Part shown: positions 56,478-64,000 of the stretch, piece after piece
Layout: every line of letters starts with the position of its first letter
Position numbering within the stretch: the stretch's first letter is position 1
Position numbers and translations under genes: made by a program
DNA from: RPQJ01 sp963700045
GTDB lineage: Bacteria > Pseudomonadota > Gammaproteobacteria > Steroidobacterales > Steroidobacteraceae
Direction of reading: 5' to 3'
Assembly: GCA_963700045.1 (NCBI GenBank)
Contig: CAVOWK010000024.1
Location: 71,496 to 135,495 of the forward strand
DNA: 64,000 nt
Notes under the pieces: generated by a model
Told to the model about the DNA's origin: nothing
The model's database searches: none
Seen by the model: only the letters and a program-made list of their open reading frames with translations

Positions 56478-57790
56478 TAGTTCACTAGCCTCAACATTTT
56501 AGAGTGCAGTCTCGCTGTCGCTATCGAACACAGCTCCATCAGGCACCTCTCTGTCCGACCCAGAATATCCAGATAGGTCGCCTCAACCGATTCGGCGATG
56601 GATCCGTAGCTGCGATTCTCTATTACCCAGTCTCGACCTCGCTGCCCGATGTCAGCGCGCCTCTGCCTGCCAGCCCGCGCCAGCCAAATGCATGCACGCG
56701 CGAAATGCCTCGCACGCCATGGCACACATAGTCCAGCCCGTGATTGCTGAAGGATAACCTGCTGTTCCGGATGGATGTTGGCCACGATCGGGATGCCCAA
56801 TGCCATGTATTCAACGAGTTTTGTCGGCGAGGTTGATTGTAGGACCGGTGTTGGGAAAAACGGCGACAAAGCCACATCAACTTCCCGGAAGCGCGCTAGA
56901 GCCTCCGCGCGCGGCAGGAGACCAGTAATCTCGACTCTATCTGCGACGCCGAGTTGCTGCGCCCGATTCTTCAGCTGTGCATGATCATCCGGACGTTCGC
57001 TTCCCCCTACAATTAGGAGCTTAGCATCGACGCCCTGGTTGACAATCATTGCAATGGCATCAATGAGAATCTCCAGTCTTCGCTGTGCACCCAGCGTACC
57101 GAGATACCCTACAATCAACTGACGTCCCGTTCCGGAGACCGGCCGCGACAAAGATTCCTCGTCAGGCCACTCGTCCAAGTCGATCCCCATCGGGACCGGC
57201 GTCAGCTTGCGCGGGTCTGCTCCCTTCGCGCACAAGTCTTGCTTCATGCGTTCACTCTGCACGAAGGCATGATCACATCTTGGAAGTATGACTCTGTAAA
57301 GTAGCCATCCGAACACTCGGCCTCGCAATCGATTGACAATGGGAAAACTGGCCGTACCCGACTCGGCCTGAGCAAGTTGCGCCTCCGGAACTGGGAAAGA
57401 CAGCCAGAAGACGAACCGTAACCCTCGGGCGCGCGCGATGATACTGGCGAGGCTCCCCACAATGAACTTGTTCCGGACCTGGACAATGTCATAGCGCTCC
57501 TTGCGCGCCAGACGAACCATGCAGATGATGTCGTGCATGAAGCCTTTCGCGTAGCGCACTACGCGGCCCACACGGCCGCGCCCCGATCCCGCGCCCCCCA
57601 CCCAGACGGTTCGTCCCCGCCAGACAATGGGACCTGTCGGCATTGTCGCCTCCGCGGCCTGCATAACAAAATCAATCTCGTGACCACGGCATACCATTTC
57701 ACGACCGAAAAGCACGTCCAAATCTACACGAAAGGTTGGAAACGATTCGCGAGTAAAGTACAAGAGACGAATCACGCGCTTTGTCCGCAT
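56477..57790 (-). CDS. GT4 glycosyltransferase
   Basis: A 437-residue, intact GT-B enzyme. The N-domain reads RESFPTFRVDLDVLFGREMV. The donor domain has VGYLGTLGAQRRLEILIDAI, LLIVGGSERPDDHAQL and STSPTKLVEYMALGIPIVAN (the P-x-K-x-x-EYMA signature). It likely adds a sugar to the lipid-linked repeat unit. It lies seven bases after the heparinase gene and overlaps the next sulfotransferase. Confidence 0.9.
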   Translation of the reverse strand: MRTKRVIRLLYFTRESFPTFRVDLDVLFGREMVCRGHEIDFVMQAAEATMPTGPIVWRGRTVWVGGAGSGRGRVGRVVRYAKGFMHDIICMVRLARKERYDIVQVRNKFIVGSLASIIARARGLRFVFWLSFPVPEAQLAQAESGTASFPIVNRLRGRVFGWLLYRVILPRCDHAFVQSERMKQDLCAKGADPRKLTPVPMGIDLDEWPDEESLSRPVSGTGRQLIVGYLGTLGAQRRLEILIDAIAMIVNQGVDAKLLIVGGSERPDDHAQLKNRAQQLGVADRVEITGLLPRAEALARFREVDVALSPFFPTPVLQSTSPTKLVEYMALGIPIVANIHPEQQVILQQSRAGLCVPWRARHFARACIWLARAGRQRRADIGQRGRDWVIENRSYGSIAESVEATYLDILGRTERCLMELCSIATARLHSKMLRLVN

Positions 57791-57797
57791 GACTTAC

Positions 57798-59777
57798 TCA
57801 TTCCGAAAATTCCAGTCGCATTTCGGTGACGCCTCGCCAATTTCCTTTGGTACTGCCTCTAACAACGAGTGTCTGACTGGCAACAATCGAATCGAACCTC
57901 CTAGAAATCCACCCACGTGGAGGTTGAGTTTCGCCGCTCGCTATTCGCGCCTGGGTGTCGGACGGCCACGTTAACCATAAAACGACCCCATCCGTCCGGA
58001 TCTGCGCGGAACCATCCACGAGCGCCACGTGACAATTCTCGGAAAAATGCCACGCCATCTCTATCTCATGACTGCGTTCCGCCACAATCTCGTCCTCGAC
58101 TTGCAACACTCTAGTCGCCTCGTGGTAGACGAATCGCCGACGGTGGCACACCGGGTCTGCCAAACGAAGATAGCCGTCATGCCAGGCGACTAGCACCTGT
58201 GGGTCGCCCGATATGTTGACATGATCACAAGTTACGCGGGCGTGACGAACCCACATGAAGCTTCCGCCAGACTGGGATTGATCCGCGTCATCGACTCGCA
58301 GCGTATTGTGAGCGGCAGTTCCTCGAAAGTACTCTCGCCATTGTTCGAGAGTGTGGTAGACGAAGGTGCCCGGATCCACGAGTATTTCCCGTCCTGCTGC
58401 ACTCAACGTGAATGACAACGCGTCTGCGTGGCCGTGCGCAGCGATGCTCAGGTACCCGAGTGGACCCGCGTCTACGACGATTCGCACCTCTTCCGGAGAC
58501 TCAAAATCCGAACCGAGTATGTAATAGCCACCCTCTGGAAACGAACGCCGCGGCAGAGCAGGACACTTGCTCGGCGGCAGTTCTTCAAACTGCTCCGCAG
58601 CGGCGTCGCCTAGAAGCCAACGCGATTTATCATCAAAATTCCACGCCTTCTCCTTGAAGTCTCCGCGGCGAAACAGTACAGCGCCGGTCGCCATGAGCGA
58701 CCTAAAGACAGATTCAGTCCTGTCTTGGCTCAGCCGTACCATGACGGCGTCGTCGGAATCGCCGAACGCAGGCACGGTACCGCCGAAGTCCATAACGCTC
58801 GCAATGAACTCGAGCATCGCCTCGATCCTCACCCAGTACTCCTGGGGAAACTCAATGAAGTTCGCCCTTCCAACCAGACCGGCGATGAGCAGCATGTCTA
58901 CGACTTCATGATGGTACCAAGTTGCTTGCTCTCGATTGACTCCGTCGGACGCGTTCTGCTTAAGTGCCTCAACTATTAGCCGTGCGTGTGACTGTAATTT
59001 CCACCGATCGGACTCCGACCACATTGGCCAGGTCACTGATGCGACGAATAGCCCGAAGAGCTCACCCAGATGGTGGTTGTTCGCCGATGAGAAAAGCGAA
59101 GGGAACTGAGAAATAAAGTGGCAGTGCTGGTAAATCGAATCCAGCCAGCGCCTGCGAAGCGCTTGCCCTTCCTGGCCCCCAAACAGACTTCCTCCCTCTC
59201 CGCCCATCAGATTCCACGCAAAGGACCAGTTGACAAGCCTGATCGCTAGCTCGAGGCTGCTGCACCAGTTCGGCCCCCTCGGATAAGGGCATTGGTCAAA
59301 CCACGACATCAGCAATGCACGAATCGCTTGCAGATACTTATCATTGCCAGTCAGATGCCAAGCCTGAGCCAACGTCACGAGTTCTAGATGGCGATTCGGC
59401 TCCCAGAGGAACTTGATATCTCCCACTAGCGATGGATCCCGGTAGTCGAGCATCCGCCCAATGCCCAAGGGCGCCACCACACCTGACTTTGGATCACGAT
59501 TCCAGACCGGCGGGAATCCAATGTGACAATGCACCAATGAAAAGCAAGAGAATTGCCCCTGGAGAACCATATCCGCAGAACCGCTATATCGCGACGCGTC
59601 GAATCCGCTGGGTAACTGAGCTAGCCAAGGGCGTCCATAGGCGTCGCTTGTTGAAGCGGTTGGCACCCGACGAACGTTGCCGCGCAGCAGTTGTTCACGT
59701 GCAGCCTCAATCACGCGATGCCGAACCTCCATGGAACTCATGCGCCCGAGCCGCCTCAGTGCCCACAAAACATTCAT
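57798..59777 (-). CDS. heparinase II/III family polysaccharide lyase
   Basis: A 659-residue protein. Residues about 90-370 form an alpha/alpha toroid (RHLELVTLAQAWHLTGNDKY; SSANNHHLGELFGLFVAS; ATWYHHEVVDMLLIAGLVGR, with the candidate catalytic Tyr and His). Residues about 400-640 form the heparinase II/III beta-sandwich with AAHGHADALSFTLS and ILVDPGTFVYH. No signal peptide is evident, as is common for such proteins in exopolysaccharide loci. It could degrade mislocalised polymer or act in the periplasm on export. The substrate is probably the uronate polymer made here. Confidence 0.88.
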   Translation of the reverse strand: MNVLWALRRLGRMSSMEVRHRVIEAAREQLLRGNVRRVPTASTSDAYGRPWLAQLPSGFDASRYSGSADMVLQGQFSCFSLVHCHIGFPPVWNRDPKSGVVAPLGIGRMLDYRDPSLVGDIKFLWEPNRHLELVTLAQAWHLTGNDKYLQAIRALLMSWFDQCPYPRGPNWCSSLELAIRLVNWSFAWNLMGGEGGSLFGGQEGQALRRRWLDSIYQHCHFISQFPSLFSSANNHHLGELFGLFVASVTWPMWSESDRWKLQSHARLIVEALKQNASDGVNREQATWYHHEVVDMLLIAGLVGRANFIEFPQEYWVRIEAMLEFIASVMDFGGTVPAFGDSDDAVMVRLSQDRTESVFRSLMATGAVLFRRGDFKEKAWNFDDKSRWLLGDAAAEQFEELPPSKCPALPRRSFPEGGYYILGSDFESPEEVRIVVDAGPLGYLSIAAHGHADALSFTLSAAGREILVDPGTFVYHTLEQWREYFRGTAAHNTLRVDDADQSQSGGSFMWVRHARVTCDHVNISGDPQVLVAWHDGYLRLADPVCHRRRFVYHEATRVLQVEDEIVAERSHEIEMAWHFSENCHVALVDGSAQIRTDGVVLWLTWPSDTQARIASGETQPPRGWISRRFDSIVASQTLVVRGSTKGNWRGVTEMRLEFSE

Positions 59778-59889
59778 GGCGCGTTGCTGACTCTAGCGAA
59801 AATGGAGATTGGCTCACGCGGCGCCGCGACACCCCGCGCAAGCACAATGCTGTCGCCTATCAATGCTTCCAACCGATTACAGGAATGAC

Positions 59890-61251
59890 TCATCGCCCAC
59901 CCACGAGCGAGCCCTCAACTGTTCGCTCATGTTGCCGCATAGCGATGGAGGCTCGCATTCGATGTGCCGATACGAGCCCCGCATAAAACCAAAACAGGAA
60001 AGACATCGACATCTGGTTCGTCAAATCGCGATAGACAAGTGTCACGACCATCACAGCCGTTATACCAGCCAACGCAGCACCGAGCGCACCTAAGATGCCG
60101 TCGTCGAGATTCGCCACTACTCGGCAATCGCGATAGATCATCCACATAAGCGCAAGTACAAGCGAAAGACCAAGCACTCCAAGCTCGAGCACAATTCGGG
60201 CAAACGCGGTGGTCATGAACGGTGCGAATACATCAGCGTACCGCCCGACAAATGCCGAACCCAGTGCAGAGTCAGTGGCGTTTCCGACGCCGAAACCAAA
60301 AGCCAAATGCGCCGGATCCTCTGAGAGATGCCGCAATGGCACGACGATTGAATCTATCCGACCGGCTGGTTTTTCTCGTGCAGTACCTATTTCCTCCTTC
60401 TTCCACAGGTACTCCTCAGCAACCTCTGGATCCATAAGAAACTCTAGGATGCCCGGTTGGCTCTCCGAACGAAATTGGTTGTAGACCGGCACAAACACCA
60501 TGCCGACAACTAAAACCAGCGCCGAGCCATTTATGAATGCGCGGAGGCGTCGTCCAGGCATAGCGGCCGCAATAAATGCCACCATCAGCCCCAGCGGGAG
60601 CAGAAAGACCGTGGCTTTCGTTTCGTTTATGAGCGTCGGCACCAGAAGTACAGGGAACAGAATTGCAAATCGAGCCATCGACACTTTCTTTCGTACCAAG
60701 AGGGCCACCAACAGACACATCCCGCTCATCATGAATATCGACAGCGTCGCGGAGTTTGCGAACGTGCCTGTCGTGAAATCACCGCTAAAATTCAGCGTGG
60801 CGCTCGATCCTTTGCCAAAATACATCGTACGTATGCGCTGCTCTATCGCCAGCGGCACCTGCAGCAGCGAAACGACAAGCAACAAATGCAACTGCTTCTT
60901 CACCTCGGGTTCAGTAAACGCGTACACCGCTGCAACAAAAAACCAAGGAATAGCGCGGCAATAACCTCGGATGCCGGCAAAAATCGGACCCACATCCACA
61001 TCATTTACAATGACCCCACACACCACAATGAACAGCAGCGCGGCAAATGCTAGCCAATACGCTGGCCGAACGAATTGGAAGCGACTCCGCGCACCTACGG
61101 CCGCGACTGCTACAACTGCAATCGCTCCAAGTAATTCCCCAACGAACTTAGCCTCCCTGGGTAGTACGGCGAACCTTTCCCATGAGTCCCCTCTTGCCAG
61201 AAAGTCGAAGGTCGTTGCGACGACTATCATGAGCAGGATGAGTCGCTGCAC
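59890..61251 (-). CDS. Wzy-like O-antigen/exopolysaccharide polymerase
   Basis: A 453-residue membrane protein with about ten to eleven segments (RLILLMIVVATTFDFLARGD; RPAYWLAFAALLFIVVCGVI; FLLPLGLMVAFIAAAM; VLELGVLGLSLVLALMWMIY) and a long periplasmic loop between residues about 255 and 340. Low sequence conservation but such topology beside a flippase gene is typical of Wzy/O-antigen ligase proteins. It would polymerise repeat units on the periplasmic side. It begins three bases after the flippase gene. Confidence 0.78.
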   Translation of the reverse strand: MQRLILLMIVVATTFDFLARGDSWERFAVLPREAKFVGELLGAIAVVAVAAVGARSRFQFVRPAYWLAFAALLFIVVCGVIVNDVDVGPIFAGIRGYCRAIPWFFVAAVYAFTEPEVKKQLHLLLVVSLLQVPLAIEQRIRTMYFGKGSSATLNFSGDFTTGTFANSATLSIFMMSGMCLLVALLVRKKVSMARFAILFPVLLVPTLINETKATVFLLPLGLMVAFIAAAMPGRRLRAFINGSALVLVVGMVFVPVYNQFRSESQPGILEFLMDPEVAEEYLWKKEEIGTAREKPAGRIDSIVVPLRHLSEDPAHLAFGFGVGNATDSALGSAFVGRYADVFAPFMTTAFARIVLELGVLGLSLVLALMWMIYRDCRVVANLDDGILGALGAALAGITAVMVVTLVYRDLTNQMSMSFLFWFYAGLVSAHRMRASIAMRQHERTVEGSLVGGR

Positions 61252-61254
61252 GGC

Positions 61255-62829
61255 CTAGTCTTCCATTTCCGCGGGTCGTACCGCCGCTTGCTCGCGTCGC
61301 ACCAACCCTAGTCTCCGCAGCATCACCGCCTCGCGACCGCGAAAAACCGTACTGAGAATCATTCGGTCGCTTTCGGCGAGAGCAGGCCCACGGAGTTGCA
61401 GTAAGCTGGCGGCAAGGACGATGATCGCACCAATACCAATGTTCATGACCGGTCTGTCGCCAGTAAGATGCTTCACGCCGTAACAAGCAGCCACCACAGC
61501 ACCCCAAAGCGCTAGGCTAGAGAAGATTGCGGCAGCTGCGTTGCACCAACGCGCGCTTCGTCTGACGTGCCACCAGATCAGCCCACTTTTTAGAACCTGC
61601 GCGGATCCGCTCGCTATCGCTGCCCCATAGACGCCAAGGATCGGCAGCAAAATCAGGAGTGCGGCCACATTGTAGATTGTGAAGACTTTGCTCAACAGGA
61701 TTACCCTCAGCTTCTCCTCGTATTGCGCGACCAATGTGACTGGCATCGCGACGACATTGAAGGTGGAGAACCCAGCAATTATCGGCAACAACCATGAGTC
61801 CTGCACGAACTTTCCACCGAAAACCACTTGCACGATCTCGTGGTGGAATGCAATCGCTGTCGCCAAGATCGGCCACTGCAGCATCAGATTCGTATTTACC
61901 AGGAGAGTGAAGTAGCGCGGCAGCCTGCTAGATGCCAAATCCTTTGGGATTGCAAATACGAGCGGCTGAAGAACCCTGTCGAAGACTCTTGCTGGAAGTG
62001 CGTGCTGCGTCATCTCATTCAGGCGTGTATAGAACGCGTAAACGCCTACAGCAACCGGATCTATCAGTGCGGCGATGAAGAAATTGTCTGATTTCGAGCT
62101 CAGGATCATTGATCCTGCGTCGTTGAAATTATTGTAAAACGCGTAGCGGGCAAGTCGCCGGCGTTCTGACGGATCCGGGCGAAATGGCGCTAAGGCATCG
62201 ATCGGTGGCGTGTGACGCCTGTAGGCAATCTTGAGTATTACGTACACGAGTCCAAACGCAGTCGTGTCGACCAAAATTGCCCGATCGAGGGTCAGTGAGC
62301 CATACCAGACGAGCAAGCTGTATCCGATAAGTTTGACTATCGAAAGCACCGCAAGCGATCCTACGCTCAGCCGATGCAGCATTCTCGCTGCCAACGCCAG
62401 TTGAAGTATCCGACTCTGAAAAAACAGAAGCACAAGCACAGAAAACAAGGCGAATTCCGCGCGATACGGCGTCAACTTGAACAACGGGGCTGCCGTATTC
62501 CACGTTAGCAGAATTGTGGCTAGGACGATTACACTCGTGCCAAACCTGGCGGAGGCGACGAATCGCACCAGCCAGCGCACCGCGGGCTCATTACCGGCCT
62601 GAAGGTACTCGGGCTGATACCTACGGAGCGTCTGCTCCAGCCCCAGCGACGCAACTGTGCTGACAGCCGGGATGAACGCATAAAGCAAGTTGAAGACGCC
62701 GAAATCCTGATGGCTCATGCCGCGGACCATGACGACAAAACCGAGAAGCGTCGCTATTTGCGACACGACGCGATATGAGACAGTGTCGATCAGAGACCGA
62801 CGAGCTCGGCCTCGGCTGTATAGTGACAT
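61255..62829 (-). CDS. Wzx-like polysaccharide flippase
   Basis: The start is taken as ATG 62829 (MSLYSRGRARRSLIDTVSYR), giving 524 residues; the longer open frame lacks conserved sequence. There are about 12-14 membrane segments: VVSQIATLLGFVVMVRGMSH and DFGVFNLLYAFIPAVSTVAS open it as in MATE/Wzx-like proteins. It should flip undecaprenyl-pyrophosphate-linked repeat units. It heads the minus-strand series wzx-wzy-heparinase-GT4-sulfotransferase and is divergent from the GDP-mannose dehydrogenase gene. Confidence 0.85.
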   Translation of the reverse strand: MSLYSRGRARRSLIDTVSYRVVSQIATLLGFVVMVRGMSHQDFGVFNLLYAFIPAVSTVASLGLEQTLRRYQPEYLQAGNEPAVRWLVRFVASARFGTSVIVLATILLTWNTAAPLFKLTPYRAEFALFSVLVLLFFQSRILQLALAARMLHRLSVGSLAVLSIVKLIGYSLLVWYGSLTLDRAILVDTTAFGLVYVILKIAYRRHTPPIDALAPFRPDPSERRRLARYAFYNNFNDAGSMILSSKSDNFFIAALIDPVAVGVYAFYTRLNEMTQHALPARVFDRVLQPLVFAIPKDLASSRLPRYFTLLVNTNLMLQWPILATAIAFHHEIVQVVFGGKFVQDSWLLPIIAGFSTFNVVAMPVTLVAQYEEKLRVILLSKVFTIYNVAALLILLPILGVYGAAIASGSAQVLKSGLIWWHVRRSARWCNAAAAIFSSLALWGAVVAACYGVKHLTGDRPVMNIGIGAIIVLAASLLQLRGPALAESDRMILSTVFRGREAVMLRRLGLVRREQAAVRPAEMED

Positions 62830-63017
62830 GTAGTTGACTTTGGGATAGAGCGCTAAACGCAGGTGACCTCGCCGGATTCCCGATTCGTCCCCTCTCACGT
62901 GCATGGAATCACACGGTAACCGGGGCAGCAAGGAAGCCACAGTCCGGGGTCAGCTGGCCGAGAACTGCGTCACGTGAGCCAGTCGAAGGTTTCTCACGCT
63001 TCCACATGCTAAAAATA

Positions 63018-63045
63018 TTGACTACTGGTTGGCCGGATCGACAAT
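63018..63045 (+). promoter_or_regulatory. sigma-70-type promoter for the GDP-mannose dehydrogenase gene
   Basis: TTGACT (63018-63023), a 16-base spacer and GACAAT (63040-63045) give five of six and four of six matches to the -35 and -10 consensus. The start codon follows 47 bases later, with AAAGGA about six bases before it. The divergent region 62830-63091 holds no gene. Confidence 0.5.
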
Positions 63046-63091
63046 AGCAAGCCGTCAACGCCTACCGCCCAAAGGAAACAAAGGATTTATC

Positions 63092-64000
63092 GTGAATATC
63101 GCTATATTCGGTCTCGGCTACGTTGGCGTCGTATCCGCTGCGTGCCTTGCCCGTGACGGGCATCAGGTCTTCGGCGTTGACCCCAATTCTGTAAAGACCG
63201 ACCTCATTCGGCAGGGTCAGACTCCGATTATCGAGCACGGGCTGGCAGACCTTGTTAAGTCCGTCGTCGAATGCGGCCGCCTGCTGACTGGTGACGATGT
63301 TCCGACCGCCGTGGCCAGCGCTGAACTGCTCCTGATTTGTGTGGGCACCCCTGGCAATGCGAACGGCAGCCTCGACCTGACCTATGTTCGGCGCGTCTGC
63401 GAACAAATCGGGAGCGCGCTCCACACCGCAGACAAATACAAGGTCGTGGTCGTCCGCAGCACGATGTTGCCTGGATCAATGGAATCGGTCGTGCTCCCGA
63501 CTCTCGAAGCTGCTTCTGGAAAAAAGGCCGGCGCGGATTTCGGCGTCTGCATCAATCCGGAGTTTCTGCGCGAGGGCAGCGCTATCCACGATTACGACCA
63601 CCCTCCGAAGACTGTGGTAGGCGCCACCGACGAACGGGCCGCAGCGCCGATTACAGGACTTTACTCGCACCTCGATGCACCGATGCTCGTCACAGACCTG
63701 CGAACCGCTGAAATGGTCAAGTACGCCGACAACTCGTGGCACGCGCTGAAAGTCGCATTTGCGAACGAGATGGGACGACTCTGCAAGGCGATGAATGTCG
63801 ACTCGCGAAAGCTGATGCAGCTCTTTTGCGAAGATCGCAAGCTCAACATCTCCGATACTTATCTCCGGCCCGGCTTCGCGTTCGGCGGCTCATGCTTGCC
63901 GAAGGACGTCAGAGCCGTGACGTACCAAGGCCGCTTGCTTGACGTCGACACGCCGATACTCTCTGCGATTCTGCCCAGCAACCGGGTCCACATCGATCAT
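63092..64000 (+). CDS. algD: GDP-mannose 6-dehydrogenase, partial (runs off the right edge)
   Basis: GTG 63092 starts MNIAIFGLGYVGVVSAACLA, the Rossmann NAD motif. Reading is open through 303 codons to the window end. FLREGSAIHDYDHPPKTVVG, the central-domain EMVKYADNSWHALKVAFANE and the catalytic cysteine in FAFGGSCLPKDVRAVTY identify it. The wording INPEFLREGSAI, RKLNISDTYLRPGFAFGG and DSRKLMQLFCEDRKL follows AlgD more closely than UDP-glucose dehydrogenases. It oxidises GDP-mannose to GDP-mannuronate, giving an acidic sugar donor. A UDP-glucose dehydrogenase is the alternative. Confidence 0.88.
   Translation, partial: MNIAIFGLGYVGVVSAACLARDGHQVFGVDPNSVKTDLIRQGQTPIIEHGLADLVKSVVECGRLLTGDDVPTAVASAELLLICVGTPGNANGSLDLTYVRRVCEQIGSALHTADKYKVVVVRSTMLPGSMESVVLPTLEAASGKKAGADFGVCINPEFLREGSAIHDYDHPPKTVVGATDERAAAPITGLYSHLDAPMLVTDLRTAEMVKYADNSWHALKVAFANEMGRLCKAMNVDSRKLMQLFCEDRKLNISDTYLRPGFAFGGSCLPKDVRAVTYQGRLLDVDTPILSAILPSNRVHIDH

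Overview
The window looks like a chromosomal segment of a high-GC gammaproteobacterium. The order thrS-infC-rpmI-rplT-pheS-pheT-ihfA-merR is the gammaproteobacterial one. A hisGDCBHAF(IE) operon with a fused hisB, and a fused aspartokinase/diaminopimelate decarboxylase of the kind known from Xanthomonas and its relatives, agree with this. The exact order within the class cannot be decided from the window.

Layout. 1-567: a minus-strand SAM-I riboswitch whose gene lies beyond the left edge, followed by a 294-bp inverted-repeat (MITE-like) element. 568-7956 (+): a TrpR-like regulator gene and the complete histidine operon, with overlapping stop/start junctions. 7974-17752: an MFS transporter, a DUF3597 protein, a minus-strand lysAC-asd-mazG-like operon that ends in a halohydrin dehalogenase carrying the exact family motifs, a SAM hydroxide adenosyltransferase, a histidine phosphatase and a TerB/DUF697-like protein. 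17804-25333 (-): tRNA-Pro, merR, ihfA, pheT, pheS, rplT, rpmI, infC, thrS and tRNA-Val. 25432-28880: uvrB, an aspartate aminotransferase and tRNA-Asn. 

29020-64000 is an envelope/exopolysaccharide region. The first part (29-45 kb) holds a vWA-PASTA protein with a GlyGly-CTERM tail, an OafA-like acyltransferase, two secreted paralogues sharing an unrecognised C-terminal domain, three GT2 enzymes plus GtrA (a Gtr-like lipid-linked glycosylation module), an IS3-family insertion into the start of an MBOAT gene, and two large membrane proteins. The second part (45.9-64 kb, by eye lower in GC) holds five sulfotransferases, three GT4 glycosyltransferases, an asparagine-synthase-type amidotransferase, a heparin-lyase-I-like lyase, a heparinase II/III-family lyase, Wzy- and Wzx-like proteins and an AlgD-type GDP-mannose 6-dehydrogenase. 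Together these suggest a Wzx/Wzy-dependent polysaccharide that contains uronic acid and is sulfated, with dedicated lyases. This is the best candidate in the window for an undescribed system.

Caution on sequence quality. Many genes are broken by single-base shifts, including essential ones (hisD, pheT, thrS, lysAC). In each case the downstream frame encodes the perfectly conserved remainder. I read most of these as sequencing or assembly indels, not pseudogenes. They cluster at 12-14.6, 19.6-20.4, 29.3-30.7 and 37-45 kb; after about 47 kb the genes are intact.
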